Positions 35,753 through 49,900 of a stretch of 64,000 bases of DNA are shown here, in pieces; the stretch's first letter is position 1, and each line of letters opens with the position of its first letter. Location: positions 3,224,001 through 3,288,000 of the forward strand of contig NC_060023.1 of NCBI RefSeq assembly GCF_021134715.1, written 5' to 3'. The notes under the pieces were generated by a model that was not told the origin of the DNA, made no database searches, and was given only the letters and a program-made list of their open reading frames with translations. Made by a program: the position numbers and the translations under genes. Source of the stretch: Daphnia pulex. Taxonomy: Eukaryota; Arthropoda; Branchiopoda; Diplostraca; Daphniidae.

Positions 35753-38700
35753 AAAATCTTTTCCCATTGCCAATAGGACATGTAGGCTTTACATCCGTAG
35801 ATATTTTATAAATATATATATTTTAATGCGTGTTTTTTTTTACGAATGAGTTAGAAGCCAATTAGCGAGCCAATTAATCATTGACGAAAGTGAAGGATGG
35901 AAGAGAGAGAAGTGAGAGGACGGCGGCGATAGGAAGGAAAGGGGGGGTCCCGAGCCGCACCCCCACAGCACAGCACAGCACCCATAGGGACTTGGATGGC
36001 CTCTTCTCTTCATTATCAAACAGATGCAGATGAATTGATCCGCAGAGCGGGCTCACGGTCCAACAATCACGACAAATCACTTGCTCTACCCTCCCACCAC
36101 CACCACCCTTTTCTCATTTGTACCCACAGAGAGACACTCACTTATACGCGCTCGTGTGGTATTATATTTAAAAGGAGAAAATAGAAGAAGAAGAAGGAGA
36201 AAAAATAAAGAAGTGGCTTCGAGGTAGTAGACCGACTGGGGGAAAAAGGGAATGGAGGGATAATTACTAACGAGTTCGTCAGCGCTTCTAAATATGTATA
36301 TACACTGATTCGCTGGTGGCTATGTATAATAGAAGAAGAAGCGAGGGGATAACACCAGCACCACAGCCTCTAACTGATTTATTATTATTCTCTTTTATCT
36401 CAAATCGACAGACGGAATTGCAGAAGATGGAAAAATACGACCGACAGCAACAATAACAGGCCATTGCGACTTTGGACTTTAATATTTGGTAGTTATTCCA
36501 CATCCAGAAAACCACATAGATATCATGATGTTTTTTATGTAATCTATGTTTATGTATTTGACTTATTATTATTTGTTTTAGTCGGTGCGAAATTTTCATC
36601 CATGTTACGATACCCGGCAACATGTGTCAGCCCGGTTGGAAAATTACATTACCATCCAATTTAAATGTTTTTTCGTGTTCATAATATTTCGTAATATTAA
36701 AAAAAAAATCGATGAAATTTTCATTTTTCTCGATGTTGTTGGCAACCCAAAATTTCGTTTCAATGTTCAAATTATTTATCATAAAAGCAAGTGATATTGA
36801 ATTGATGATGTCGACATTTTTTTGTTATATATATGGAAGAGCCCTACCATATATATAAGAAGAAGAACTATATACTATATAATCTCTATATCAACTATAT
36901 AACATGTCTAGTCGGATTGCGTGGTTGTTGTTATACGAGAAGAAACAGCGCGGGACTATGCTGCTGCCGCGGCCCATCACATGTATACCGACACGATCCG
37001 TCAACAAACAAAAAAGAAGAAGATGGTCTGCCATAACAACCGGAACTAACCCGCATCATGGAAGAACGTGGGAGAGTCTTATATATATACTATATACATG
37101 TAATATCTCGATGTATCTGCTGTTGTTGCTGCTAGCCTCCCCTCCGAAAAATAAAGAAAAAATGTGAAATAAAAAAAGTATATTAGATCTATCTATATAT
37201 ATATTCCATCATCCATTTATTATTGCAACACTCAAATATCGATCATGTGTCCAGAAGAATTTCAAATATTTTTCTTTTTTTTCCACTGGAGAGAGATAGA
37301 TATATAACATCAAAGCGAGCGCGCTTTGATCGATTACATAAAATATATGGGCACATATAGATCGTGAATAAGTGATGATGATTTTCATTTATTATTAGGT
37401 CGGTCGCTCTTTTTATAGGACACAGTGTCGCCTCCCCTGTGTTTTTTTTCTTCTCATCCGTCGAGAGAAGAAAAGAGGAGGAGCGTCGAGAATATATCTA
37501 TAAGAGCTGCGATAAACATGTCTCTTATATAACCCTTGCACCATTTTCTTGTGTTGGGTGTTGGCTCGTCGATCACGCTCCAGCGGCCAGCTATAGGGGA
37601 AGCCCATCTATATAGCCTACCCAATAAATATATGTATTGACAGGGACGGACGTCCAGCTGCTGAGTGGACACACACACAGTCTATATATACAGGACTATA
37701 TACATATATATACAAGAGACACTCTGGAAACCAATCGAGCGGATATCACCCTCCTTTTTCCTTTATTTTTCCGACATTGTTTTTCTTTTCTTCTTTTAAA
37801 TTTGATGCTGTTATAATTTTTTTTATACATAGACAATAGATTCTAAAAATAAATATCACAGGTCGTCGATATAAATGTAGGGGGACCGTTTTGATGTAAT
37901 ATGTTATATATAGAGAGAAACGTGCCGGCACGCAGGGAACATATCTGCGGTCGTGAAAGAAAAGAAAAGTGAACGAACGTGAGAGAAGAGGGACGTTAGA
38001 GAGTGAAGGCCGCCCAGCTCTTGAAACATCATCGTTTTTTCTCTCTCTTCCTTGAAGCGGAGGGTGTGTGCTGTGCTGTGCTGTGCTCTGCGCTGTATAT
38101 GCTTGTTTGTGTGTGAGCTAACCAGCAGCGTAGCAAACTCTCTCCCGCCCGGCGATCGATCGCACACAGAGACAAGGAGAGTCTCTCTCTCACGACTGTA
38201 CCTCGACTTTTCTACCCCCTCCTTTCACATCTTGTGTGAGCGCTCCAATGTATACCTGGGTTCGAGCCCCCACCCACCCCTTGGGCAAATGAATTGCACA
38301 CACAACCAAAATGACGAAAAATCAAATATCAATTATTATTATTATAATGATTTATTTTATTATATAATTCCGGGAAATCTGTTCGGGAAAGGGCAGAGTG
38401 TATGCTATAAACCGCAATCACCTTAGATATATTCTTATTTTCTAATTAATTTCATCATCGAAAAGAATCTATACAGAGGAGCAGAGCAGAAAATGACTTT
38501 TGATAATTATAATTATTCAGTGTCGGGTGTTCTTCGTCTCTAATATAGCTCCGCTCTGCAAATTGTCACGATTTGCCTGTATACGGTTCTACAGGCTTTT
38601 ATATATTCCCCTCCCCCTCTCTACCCATTATATAGGGGGGAGGAGAGAGGGGGATGTGTACGGGAGCGGGTCGTTCAATACTTGCAAAGGCAAAAGGCTC

Positions 38701-39570
38701 TCTCGCTCTCTCTCTCTTTCCCTATATACATTTCTTCTTCTTTCTCTCGTCATTCGCTCCTCCCCTCTCGTGCGGGAGTCTCTATAGTGGAACCTTCCCT
38801 CCGTTCGGGAGAGAGAGTGAAAAGCAACGGGCAAAATGTGTACACACACAAGTCTCTACCATACCCTCCAGGCAGTGCATACATATCACAGAGGGAGGGA
38901 CTTGCTGCCCCTGACTCCCGTACGTACAGTCGCGGGAGTTCACCGAGTCGTCCAACATCACGGGAGACACATATAAAATCGTCCCGCTCATTTAGGAAAT
39001 GTCAATCTAATTTTTATTTCACTGCACAAATTAAAATTCTGGTGAAGAAAAATTAAATAAAAAGTCGATTTGAAATTATTTGAGTTGCGCGCGCTTACAC
39101 ATCGTTTTCTGCGCCGGACACCTGAACCCCAAAAAATTATAAAAAACCCACTCGTCTTCTCTTGTACTATAATATTTTCCAAACTCAATTCAATTAATTT
39201 CTGGATATAAATATAATATAAATAAGAAAAGATAAAATTCATATCTCACCGAAACGGTGGGCCAACTTTCCCCACATATATAGAGCGCGATGCAACATAT
39301 GGCCAAAAGTCTATATCCACACCCCCTGTGTTGGCTGGCCCTGGCTGGCCCTGGCACGTATATATATATGCTGTCCTGTGTGGCGGGCGGAACTCCCAGA
39401 CAGGCACCAGGAGCAGCAGGAGCAGCAACGCTCTCGCTCGGGCTCTTCCACATCCCCCTTTTCCTATTATATATATATATTTATTATATATATTATACAT
39501 ATATTATATATACATAGAAACTCTCTAGTGTGTTGTGTGTTTCGATCGTCGTTTTCTTCCGTGTCGCTGT
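35753..39570. other. Intergenic region between RPCH gene and receptor gene
   Basis: A/T-rich sequence with many TATATA strings, (CA)n and pyrimidine tracts. It may hold the final RPCH exon. A segment near 36020-36090 reads DADELIRRAGSRSN after an AG acceptor, but its phase does not fit the proposed donor. No other gene is supported. Confidence 0.5.
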
Positions 39571-39574
39571 GTGC

Positions 39575-39792
39575 TCAGTGTCTCTTGTGTGTGTGCAACA
39601 GTCTCCTAGATTTTTCTTTTTCTTTTTTTTCTTTCCGGGAGAAATTCTTAATGGTTTAAATTTAAAAAAAAAGGAAAAGAAAAGAAAATCGATCGAAAAG
39701 TGAGCGAAATCAAAGGGCAATTCGATCAGTTTTTTTTTGTGCTGGAGTCGGAGGAATAACAGCGGGACTTGTCTCCCGCCATCATGAACCAG
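39575..39792 (+). other. Candidate first exon of the receptor gene (5' UTR plus ATG AAC CAG)
   Basis: An initiator-like TCAGTG at 39575 lies downstream of a TATA-rich stretch (39470-39515). The sequence runs to ATG AAC CAG at 39784-39792, directly followed by a strong donor GTAGGT. The next in-phase acceptor (CCCCTTAG, ending 42115) would join it to AAA ATG CTC and add MNQK to the receptor. This rests only on splice-site form and phase. Confidence 0.3.
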
Positions 39793-40202
39793 GTAGGTGT
39801 GCTGCGCCCATGTTCCGTTAGTGATGTGTGTGTGTCTATATAGTGATGTGCGTCGTCTCTTTTATTTTTTGACGTAATCCAATTGCGCGGAGAGACCACC
39901 AGCAGCATAGCGGGGAAAACCCCGCAAAATGAAACAAAATATATAAAAATGTGGGAAAATCAGATGAATTCAATCGAATCGATTCGCTCCCTTTTCTTAT
40001 ATTATGTGTAGATTTATATACAGGTCGTTTATTTCTTGACGAAACGCCATCGGGATGTGACTTTGCCCTTTAAAAGATCCCACACGAAAGAAAAAAAGAA
40101 GGAACAAGTATATAGAAGAAGGTATATAGAGCTGATGGGTGGTGGTGGTGGGGTGGACTAATGGGGAGGAGCTGGAAGGGGGAGTCAGCAGAACAGGGAC
40201 GA

Positions 40203-40222
40203 GCAGCAGCAGCAGCAGCAGA
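40203..40222. repeat. (CAG)n microsatellite
   Basis: Six to seven consecutive CAG units in non-coding sequence. Similar short CAG/CTG runs recur at 42050-42069 and 44917-44939. Confidence 0.8.
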
Positions 40223-42118
40223 GATGTGGCCCCCCTGCTGCTGCTCCCGCACTCTTTTCACGGCTCATCGATTGTGTCAACTCGACGGAACGCTGAGAGA
40301 CAGCAAAGGAGAGCGGATGAAAACGAGGAATAGAAGGAGAGAGAGCGAGAGGAAGGGGGGGGGGAAATCAATCGACTAAATCGTCGCCGACGACGACGTC
40401 TCTTTCCCGCTGTGCGTCTTCTCAAACAGACGACGCCAAAACTCCTCTTTCTGCTGCTCTCTCCTTGCTGATGTGCTCCGCTCCTGTTTGCCTTTTCTTC
40501 CTCTTCAACTCGAAACTGTTTGTCTCGTTTCCATCAAACTCTCCCGTCGACCCCCCGCCAGCGGCATATATAAAATCTAACCGGCTATATTCGATTTTAT
40601 ATAATAGTAATAGCGAATAGGCCTTCGTTCAATATGAATTATTATAGTCGATTTTTAATTATTTTCCATTTAATTGGCGAGGGTGAACACCTTCCCGGCT
40701 GGGTGATGTAATACCTAGTCGATAGAAAATGAGGGAAATTATTTTCTTTTTTTCTTTTATTGATTGTTAATAAGAGTCAAATGGGGAGCTAATATATTAT
40801 ATCCACCACCACCACCACCACTATGGAAGCATTCGCTTTCCCTCATCCGGACACTGTTGAGCTAGCAGATCCGTGCCAAGAAAGCCAAGAAGGTCTTTCC
40901 TTCCTTCTTCTTCTTCTTCTTTTTTAAAAAAGAAGAAGGAAAAATAGAGAAAAGAAAAGGGAAATTTGCTTGACACAGAGTGTGTGTGTATAGGCTATAT
41001 AGGGACCTATACATACGCGTCTGCGCAATCCAGCAGCAGCATTTATATGCAGTCCTTTTCGGCTTTCTTCGATTATATATTATAGGACGCGCACACACAC
41101 AGCCCGACCAGCAGCCAAATGTCAATCAGAAGAAACAAGAAAGAATTAGGGAAATTTCCAGAGAAACACCACCAGTCTTCTATAATTTTTGGCGCATATG
41201 TATTTAGACATGTGCTGTCTGTCATATATCGATCAAAAGATAAAACCTTAGAAATGTTGCACATTTTTTTCACCCCCGCGGGGATTCAAATTTTCGCTGG
41301 GGTCCGTTCGGTCCGTCTTTGTTGTTCAGTTGGGCTTCCTCAACAACCTTTAGAAAATTATATTATCAACTTTGCTATATGTGTGTGTGTGTAGATATAT
41401 AGTACCACACGCGCTATATAGTTGGTATAGTTCCATCACATCTTTTGTATATGTACACAGTTCAGTAAATAGGCCGGACATTTAAAAAAGAAACGAAAAA
41501 AAAAAAACCTGTCAGCCAAAGGTGCCGACTGCCGTTGACAGTTGCACCGATCGACCGATTCCCCCCCCCCTTCCTTTTTTGTATAGACTTGGGGGGCTCC
41601 TGTTGGTGTTTTATGCCCAGTCACCTCTTGTAAATATATATTTTCTCTATACTGGTGCTGCTGGGCCGGGCAAGAGAGAGTCAATCGATATTGGTCGATC
41701 GATCAACCAAAGGCGAACCAGCTGTTATATATGCTGGGGGCGTTATATTATAAATGTTATAGCGACTATATACACCTACAGCATATCTAATCTCTAATTG
41801 AATTATCAATTCTCAAATTTGATTATTATTTGTCTTTTGATTTGTCTTATATTCTTTCTTTGGCTGCTGGCCCGTGTGGTTGCTGGTGTTGGACCCGAAC
41901 GCACATAATAATAATAGACAATTGCTGATTGGCGGCTGCAACTGACTAGTAGTTGGTCGTCACGGTGGAGCGCCATCTACTGTGCGGCCGTCGGCGGAGA
42001 GGACGAAGAGGAAGACGACGACGTGTTGCGGCGGTTGTTGCCTTCGCATCAGCAGCAGCAGCAGCAGCAAGGCAGCCCGGGCTGGTTGTGCTGGTCAGCC
42101 AAATCGGCCCCTTAGAAA

Positions 42119-45100
42119 ATGCTCATCTCTCTCGGATCTGTCGAAGGATGGCAGTCATCGGTCGCAGAATCGGCAGCAGCAGCAGCAGCGTCCTCAGCTT
42201 CTTCGGCGGCCTCGCAGGCCGTCACGGCCGCAGTCTCGGCCGTGGCCGCCGTCTCGGCCGCCGCCCACCAGTCGTCCATCGGAGCCGCTGCAAGTGGTGG
42301 CGGAGGTTCGCCCAGCGGGGCCACCGACGTCATCCTCACGGCAGAGAATCTGACCCAGGCGGTCATCATCCTCATCCTGGACGTGGTCATCATCTGCTCC
42401 AATCTCCTCATCATCGCCACACTCGCCACAGGATCAGGTAAATAATAATCAAATCAAATTCTTCTATTCCACCATTTTTTTATTTTCATTCAACTCTCTC
42501 TATCGTCATATTCTTCCTTTGATGGAAATCGTTTGATCTGCACATCCGCTCCTCCGGTTGTGCTGGGGAGGAAAAATAGGGGTTACTCGGGACAAGGCTA
42601 AACAGCAACCTTTCTATCTATTTTATAATATCTATAAATATATCGACACAAGAATGAATGGCTCGTCTCTATACATCTAGCATAGATATACACAGAGTCA
42701 CATCGCCGGTGTATACTCTGTAGACCCTATTGCGCCTTATAGAGAGAGCAGCAGCAGATAGGAAATGTCTAGATTTTTCTCGCGCTCCATCTATAATCAA
42801 AGTCCTCTTCTTCTTCTTCTTCTCCTTTCTTTTTTTTCCCATTTGCCTCATCTTCCATTCGCCGACTGTCTCCTCTCTCGGAAGAAGAAAAAAGAAGTTT
42901 CGGCGGAAAACTCATCGTAAATTGCAGCCCACAAAAAGAAAAAAAAAGATTTCGAGAAAATAGTAGACAAGAGACGATTGAAAGCAATTTCGATCGTATT
43001 ATCTCCTCCCTCTCAAGCTTGTGTCTACGTCATCCGATTCTTTTAGATCTATATAGATAGATATACTATATACAGCATATATACAATCATAATATAATGA
43101 AACACAAATAGTTAGACGCAATATAAGATAGACGAAGGCCTGTCCGAGTTATTTTTCTGCCCACCAGCAAATATATATCTAAGGCGAATCTAACAGGAAA
43201 ACAAAAGGGAACAAAACTTTTTTTTTACTCTCTCTCTATTTTTCTTGGGACAAGAGCAGATGGATCTCTCTCCCATTGTACACACAGGAGCTGATGCTGT
43301 ACAGCCCAAAAAGAAATAAAAAGAAAAAAAGGGCAACTTGATATATTCTTTCCTTTTGATATTTGTGTGTGTGTGTATTTCTTCTGCATACACACAGCAG
43401 AAGCAGTCAGAGAGCTGCTGGGGCTATACACAGCATCTTCTGTATAAATATATGTGTGTCTGTTGATACAGCAGTCTACATATATAGCCTATACTATCTA
43501 GGCGAGGCCTATATATTTTCACTAGACTGCTGAATGGACAACTCACTCCGACGAGGACTAGATTCGTCCACAATTTATAGATACCACTCTTAGATATGTA
43601 CATAAAAGCTAATTTATATGTAACGGAATTCCTCGTATAATAGAGAGATCCAACGGCGGAAGATATACGGCGCAATACTTTCCATATACATAAAAAAGCG
43701 CAGCCCAACCATAGTACAGAGAGAAATAGGACAGCAATCAATCCCATACATATACACGAAATGAAATATAAGAGAAGAAAATCGAAACGACTTTTTTTCC
43801 ATCTAGCCTAGCGGAATAATAATGGAATAACGCAATACTTTCAATCTCTATTTTAGTATAGATATATACGCCATTGCCAGTTCTATTTATAGATAAATCT
43901 ATATTTATAGACGACAATAAGGACGAATACAGAAGCTGATGGCTCTTTCTCTATATTCCCGATATATTGCCAAAGAGAAACTCTATCAAAAACAAACATC
44001 CAGTTGATCAAAAAGATGGATGGCGTCTCTCTCTCTCTCTTGATATAATTGACCTATATGTCTCCTGGCTGTGCTATGTATCGAACAAAAATGTATTCAA
44101 TTGAATTGGAGAGAAAGAAAAAAAAAGATCTATATAGAAATATATACTCTTTGCACAAGTTGGAAAATGCCTTTTGGGTGTGCTGTGCTATGCTGGAATA
44201 TTATAACCTGGGCCCCACCCACACGCGTCTCCACATAGATGTATAAAAGACACGTCACCATGTAGAGCGCCGACACGCGAATAGGGCGCCCTCCGCGTGT
44301 GTCTACTCTCTCTACACACACACACAGATGATAGCGTCGTCGTCGTGGACGTCGATCTCGTTTCATCTACACGGACGAGAAGAGACGAGAGAGAGCGGAG
44401 GAGAAATAAACGAGAAATGGAGGAGAGAATGGAAAGAAGAAGGAGCGCGAGGATATCCTATTAGATTGGAAGGAAAAGGAGAGAGAGAAGAGAAGAGAGA
44501 AGAGAATTTCCATCGAAGCGCGCAACTGTCGTCTTTGGTTCACTCGAGCGTGGCAGCCATGATGATTTGCTCTACATCGCCCCAAACTCTAATTCAAACC
44601 TCCTTCTTCTTCTTCTTCTTTCACAAAAAAACAAACTATCTAGTCCTGCTGCTGGCTCCTATATAGGAGCCGATCTGATCGACGCCTTACGTTAGGCTCC
44701 CATACTGTCTATATTGCTCCTTATTATATTCTTTGCTGGCTCTATATAGCTCTTCTTATATATGTGCCATTGCAGCAAATCATCGGCCGGGCACGTCCGC
44801 CAACAGGGGCCAGCTCAAATAATATAAAACAAAACGCCACATGTGCTGTACTATCTATAGAGCAGAGACTACATTTATTTACCATATCGCCCAGCAGAAA
44901 AACAAAACAAAAAAGCCCAGCAGCAGCAGCAGCAGCAGCGGCCTTATACATATATATTGCTGCTTTACAGTGTGATGATGATGATATGCTGGCCAGGCCA
45001 CGTGGCTTCACGCCCAGGACCTGACCCTGGACCACACCAACAAAATAATGATAAATACATTTTTTTTGGGTGTGGCCAGAAGCATTCTATAGCCATCAAA

Positions 45101-46882
45101 CCAATTGATAAATCGATATAAATGTTCCATCCTTTTTCAATAATAATAGGCGAACCAGATTTGTTCTACAGTGAAATGAAAAGGGCTTAAAATAAATTTA
45201 TATGTTACGCGAATCAATGTCCGTTTTGCGGGCCGTCACATCCAGCCGAATAGCAGCAGCAACTGCTGTTGCTGTTATAATATATATCTAGTATATACGG
45301 TTCAATTATAGCTTGGCTAATTACACTCGAATGGCCGCCGGCGACGTCGTTCACAACAGGCCGTTTTTCTTTTTTTGGCCATCTGAAAAGGGGAAAAAGA
45401 TATACGTTTCAGCACTTGTGTCCTCCATCAGGAGCAGCAGCAGCAGAAACAGTTTTTTTGGGGGGTTGAAAATAGGCCCATCAGTCAGGAGCTCTCAGCG
45501 CCCGGTTGAACCGGCATCGTCTGGTGCACTGCAAGGAGAAATGCGAAATCGATGCTACTGGGCTTCTTCTTCTTTTTTTTTCTCCCTCTTCAAAAAAGGC
45601 CAGCATACTATAACCTTCAGTGCAGCAGAAGCAGCAGACCCCTTCAATTATATATATGTGCGACTGATTTAGACCATTCTCTTCTTTTCTTTTCTATAAC
45701 ATTTCTCTCTGTTGCTGGTCAATCGACCATTTCGACTTTTTGAACAATCCTCCTCTTTTCCCTCCTTCTCTATTATATAACTCTTATATATACATTATAT
45801 ATATAGAATTGATGCCAGACTCTCAAAATAGAGTGTCTGGCAATCCCAGCGGTTTTCTCCAACCGAAAAAGTATTTCTATATAATATATATCTAACAAAA
45901 AAAGAAGAGGGGCAATCAAAAGAAGAAAAAGAGTTTCCAACTCTCTCCCTGCTGTATAGCTCCTTGAATAGTATAGCATTGTGTAGCCGCTGGCCTCTCT
46001 CAACACCTCAACAGATATATATCTAAAGTACACACACACAACGCACAACAGCAGCAGCAGCAGCACACACACACAACACATCAATAAATAAATAAATGTA
46101 TAATATATACGTACCCAGGAGCCACAGCAGCAGCACAGCTAGGAGCATAGCCTATCACCAGCAGTTCAGTAGGATATAGGAGAGTTTCCTGTCGGATGGC
46201 ATCAGCAATATAAGATGCTGGGCGCCCAGCAGCACACACACGATCGATATATAGTAGAGAGAGAGTACACAGGAGCACCCAAACAACTCTCGTTCCTTTT
46301 CCTATAAACATGCACATCTATCCTTTCTATATACACAGCAGAGAGAACGCATGTGGAGGTTATAGACTTGTTTGCTCTCCTTTTGCTCCAGCATCCGCAG
46401 CAGAAGCACACTGTACACATAGCAGCTATAGACGTTGTGTGTGTATTATTGGCCAATGACCGAGCGCCGATCTATACAACGAAAGAGACGCCAATGCTCC
46501 TGCAGGAGCGTACATATATATAGTATAAGGAAAATACTGTGCCGAGTGAGAATTGCGAAATGAAAAGAAACGATAGCTCTTGTGTCTGCAAGCGAACTGC
46601 TGTAAGAAAGGTCCTATAGATATATCCTTTTCAATCGTATATATAATATAGACCTGGGCTCGCTTCGGCTCCTATTATATAAGGAGCATCCCTCCTGAAA
46701 AAAGGCAGGAAATTCTTTCCACAGCATATAGAGGAGAGATATAGGCTCTTATTATAGATGTATCCGTGCTGCAATGTTTCTCCTTCGCCACCGTATATTA
46801 TATAGCTTCTCGTATTATATAGAGATATATTTTTATATGTATACATGGGCCATTTGGAAACATAAAACATGTACTATCTCTC

Positions 46883-46914
<32 letters not shown>

Positions 46915-49900
46915 ACAAACAATAATCATAATATACAACGATATCACCTAGATCTGTACTTTGCAGCGGCGATATTGAACAATTGTGTGTCGGGCATCGA
47001 AATATAAAGGCCATTTTTAAAATAGTATATTTGAGGTTATCACATTTAATAAGAAATAAGGAGCTCTAATAGTTTTAAGGATTCGATATTATAATAAAGA
47101 AAAGCTTTCACGTCCGCCCACACACAGCAGCACGCAACGTTATATCTTAGATATATATCGAATTGGGTCACGTTATATAACAAGCAGGAAAGAAAGAAAA
47201 AAAGTCGAATTGGATTTCGATTGCTGTGCCGTCGTACATTATTAGTCAATTATGGGGCGTGTGACTTTTATTCCATTTGCTGCTGGTTGTGTGTGCGCTG
47301 GGGGAGGGAGGGGGAGCGTGTTGCGCATGGCAGTTGTCTGGCCGATTTACACGTACACAAACGATTCAACCGGAATGAAATCCAATAGGCCCACACAGCA
47401 CGCGTCTCCTGCTATATGTATAAATGTAAGCTCCTAGCTGGCTCCTATATATGCATGTCTAGAAGAAATTCTATAAAAGAAAACAAGAAAAAAAGACGTG
47501 TTGGAGGGAATCTCTGCTGCTCTAGTGGCGCCACAACAGCCACAGTGTTATACATAGGCCTACACACAGCACACACATAGAGAGAGAGAGAGAAGCCAGT
47601 CTTGAGAGCAAGCCCCTGCGGCGGCGGTGGCTGACGCTGGTGAATTTGCGGGCGTCTGTCGACAGCAGCAGCATCGGTGGGATGCCATATACTACTAAAG
47701 CGGAGAGAGAGAAACGACCGGGAAACATCCATATCGATCGGCCAGCCCAGCCCACCCCAGCCCAGCCCAGCACACCATATACTACAGCATGCACAACAAG
47801 GCCTTTCATCTCTCCTGACTGGCTCCTATACTAGCTCCTTTTATTATTATATATACATTCGTCGGCTGCTGTGCTGTGCCTGTATTTCTTTTGAGTTTGA
47901 TTTTGATATGGAAGGGAATAATCGACGGCGCAAAGATTTCAAGAAGAAAACACACACAGTCGGAAAACTTGTGCAGTACAGATGTATACATCATAACATT
48001 CGGTAGAGAGAGAGACTTGGGCTCCTAACAGGAGCAATATCTCGGCATCCTTCAAAACCGCGAGCCTTTCTCTCCCTTCATTTTCTTTTTCTTTTTGTCT
48101 AAATCAATATTAGATTTAGCTCCACCCTCTTTCTCTCTCTCTCTCTCTCTTTCTATGGCATTATATATAGATCCCATCGTCTCTCTCTCTCTGACTCAGG
48201 AGCGCAAGGAACAAAAACCAGCAAGTATAGGCCTATAGAAGAACGGAATATAATATCTAGAAAAAGAAGAAAAGAACCTGGAGAATTGGGAGACCGACGT
48301 ATATTACCCAGCCCCACCCGATGAAATCCCTCCCAACCCCACCACCCTTTTTTTCTCTCCAAATAAAACAGGAGCCATCTCCAAAGTTAGGAGACAAAGG
48401 GATAGATCTAGTCGAAAGAAAAAAAAAAGGCGGGATGAATAGGAGTCCATCACGACTATAGCAGCCCGCAATTTTTGACGTCAGTTGAAACTTTATTATA
48501 TAGTAAGACCGGCCTTGTGAGAGCTGCTTTTTTCTATACAAGATAAATGGACGTTAAATGTATATCATCTAGAAAAAGAGAGAGAGAGAGAGAGAGAGAC
48601 AAAAACAAGGATCGACAGTGACGGCTGTGTGTGCTGATGTCGTATATAGAAAATACAAAAAATACATATAAGGAAATACGTCGCCGGTTTGTTCGGCAGC
48701 AAACGACAGAGAAGAATCGCACCTCATTTCTTCCGCTGTCTGGAGCAGATTCGGCCGTCATCACTCTCCACCAACCAGCAGCAGCTCCTTCTCCCTTCCA
48801 GTTTCCTTTTTTTCAGCAGACGAGCTCCTTTTATTCCAACTGCTGCTCCTAAAAAAATCTATTTATACCATTTGAGATCAAATGTAGGCCAACCGACATT
48901 AGTATTCATCCCACGAAAATCTAACTCTCAATTGGTCACATTCAATAGATGTATATAGCCTCGTATTATAGTACATCAAGTTAATTGATATTTATTATCA
49001 AAGACTATCGCGTTTTGATTCCAAATAAGTCTAAAAAGAATAATAGACTACGCCCATTATAAAAGATACGACACGAAAACGAATGGATGGACCCCCAAGT
49101 GAGACCGATGGAATGACAAGATATATAATTTCTATATTGCTGATGTATACTCTATACACCAGCAGCAGCAGCACCATGTCGTGTGTGTGTGTATAACCTG
49201 ATGATGATGTCGGTTGCGGGAGCGCATCATTCACGTCTGACTGACGCAATAAACGGACCCTGTTGACAACCTATTACACAGGAGCTTGCACATATACAAC
49301 CCCCGATGCACACATATAATACAAACCACATTATATAGCTATACTATTTTCCACGCAAATTTAAATGCAGCTACAACTTAAATAGATTATATAAATTGTA
49401 TACATCCTTTGTAGTCTGGTTTGTTGTATACATGCATATATATAGGGCACCAACAGTTGCTCCTGTCCGTATATCCCAGTGGACGTAATACATCGAAGAG
49501 ACACATAGAGCACAGCACAAGATGAATGTCTTGAGACTTTGAGAGACCTCGTGCCGCGCCCTCCAACTCGATTTCTTGGTGCTGGCCGGCAGCAGCAGCA
49601 TCAGGAGCATCTTGTTTTGCCGGACGGCAATTCACTGATATGCGTGTATACACGACACGAAACAGGCCAGCAGTCGACTCCTCTGTGTGTGTTATACCGC
49701 CACACACACACACACACATCCGATTATATGAAGATGACAAAAAAGAAGAAGATAAAGAGACGATCAAGGAGCTCGTTCATCCAAGGAGCCGTCGTCTGAT
49801 GTTGGCAGCCAAAAGCCAAGCCCTCTCTTCCCCCCTCCTCCTTTTGCTGGGCTATATGGAGGGAAATTATATGGCCGTCTGCTGGCCCTTGTGTGTCCGT

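Noticed and set aside
38255-38272. GGTTCGAGCCCC resembling a tRNA B box
   Set aside because: No matching A box, acceptor stem or anticodon arm upstream.
41953-42441. Arg- and Ser-rich frames overlapping the first receptor exon
   Set aside because: They arise from CAG/GCN repeats read in other frames. The frame ending in TM1 and a GTAAAT donor is the real one.
46889-46911. Poly(T) run as the tail of a retrotransposon
   Set aside because: No coding remnant, target-site duplication or element body was seen beside it.
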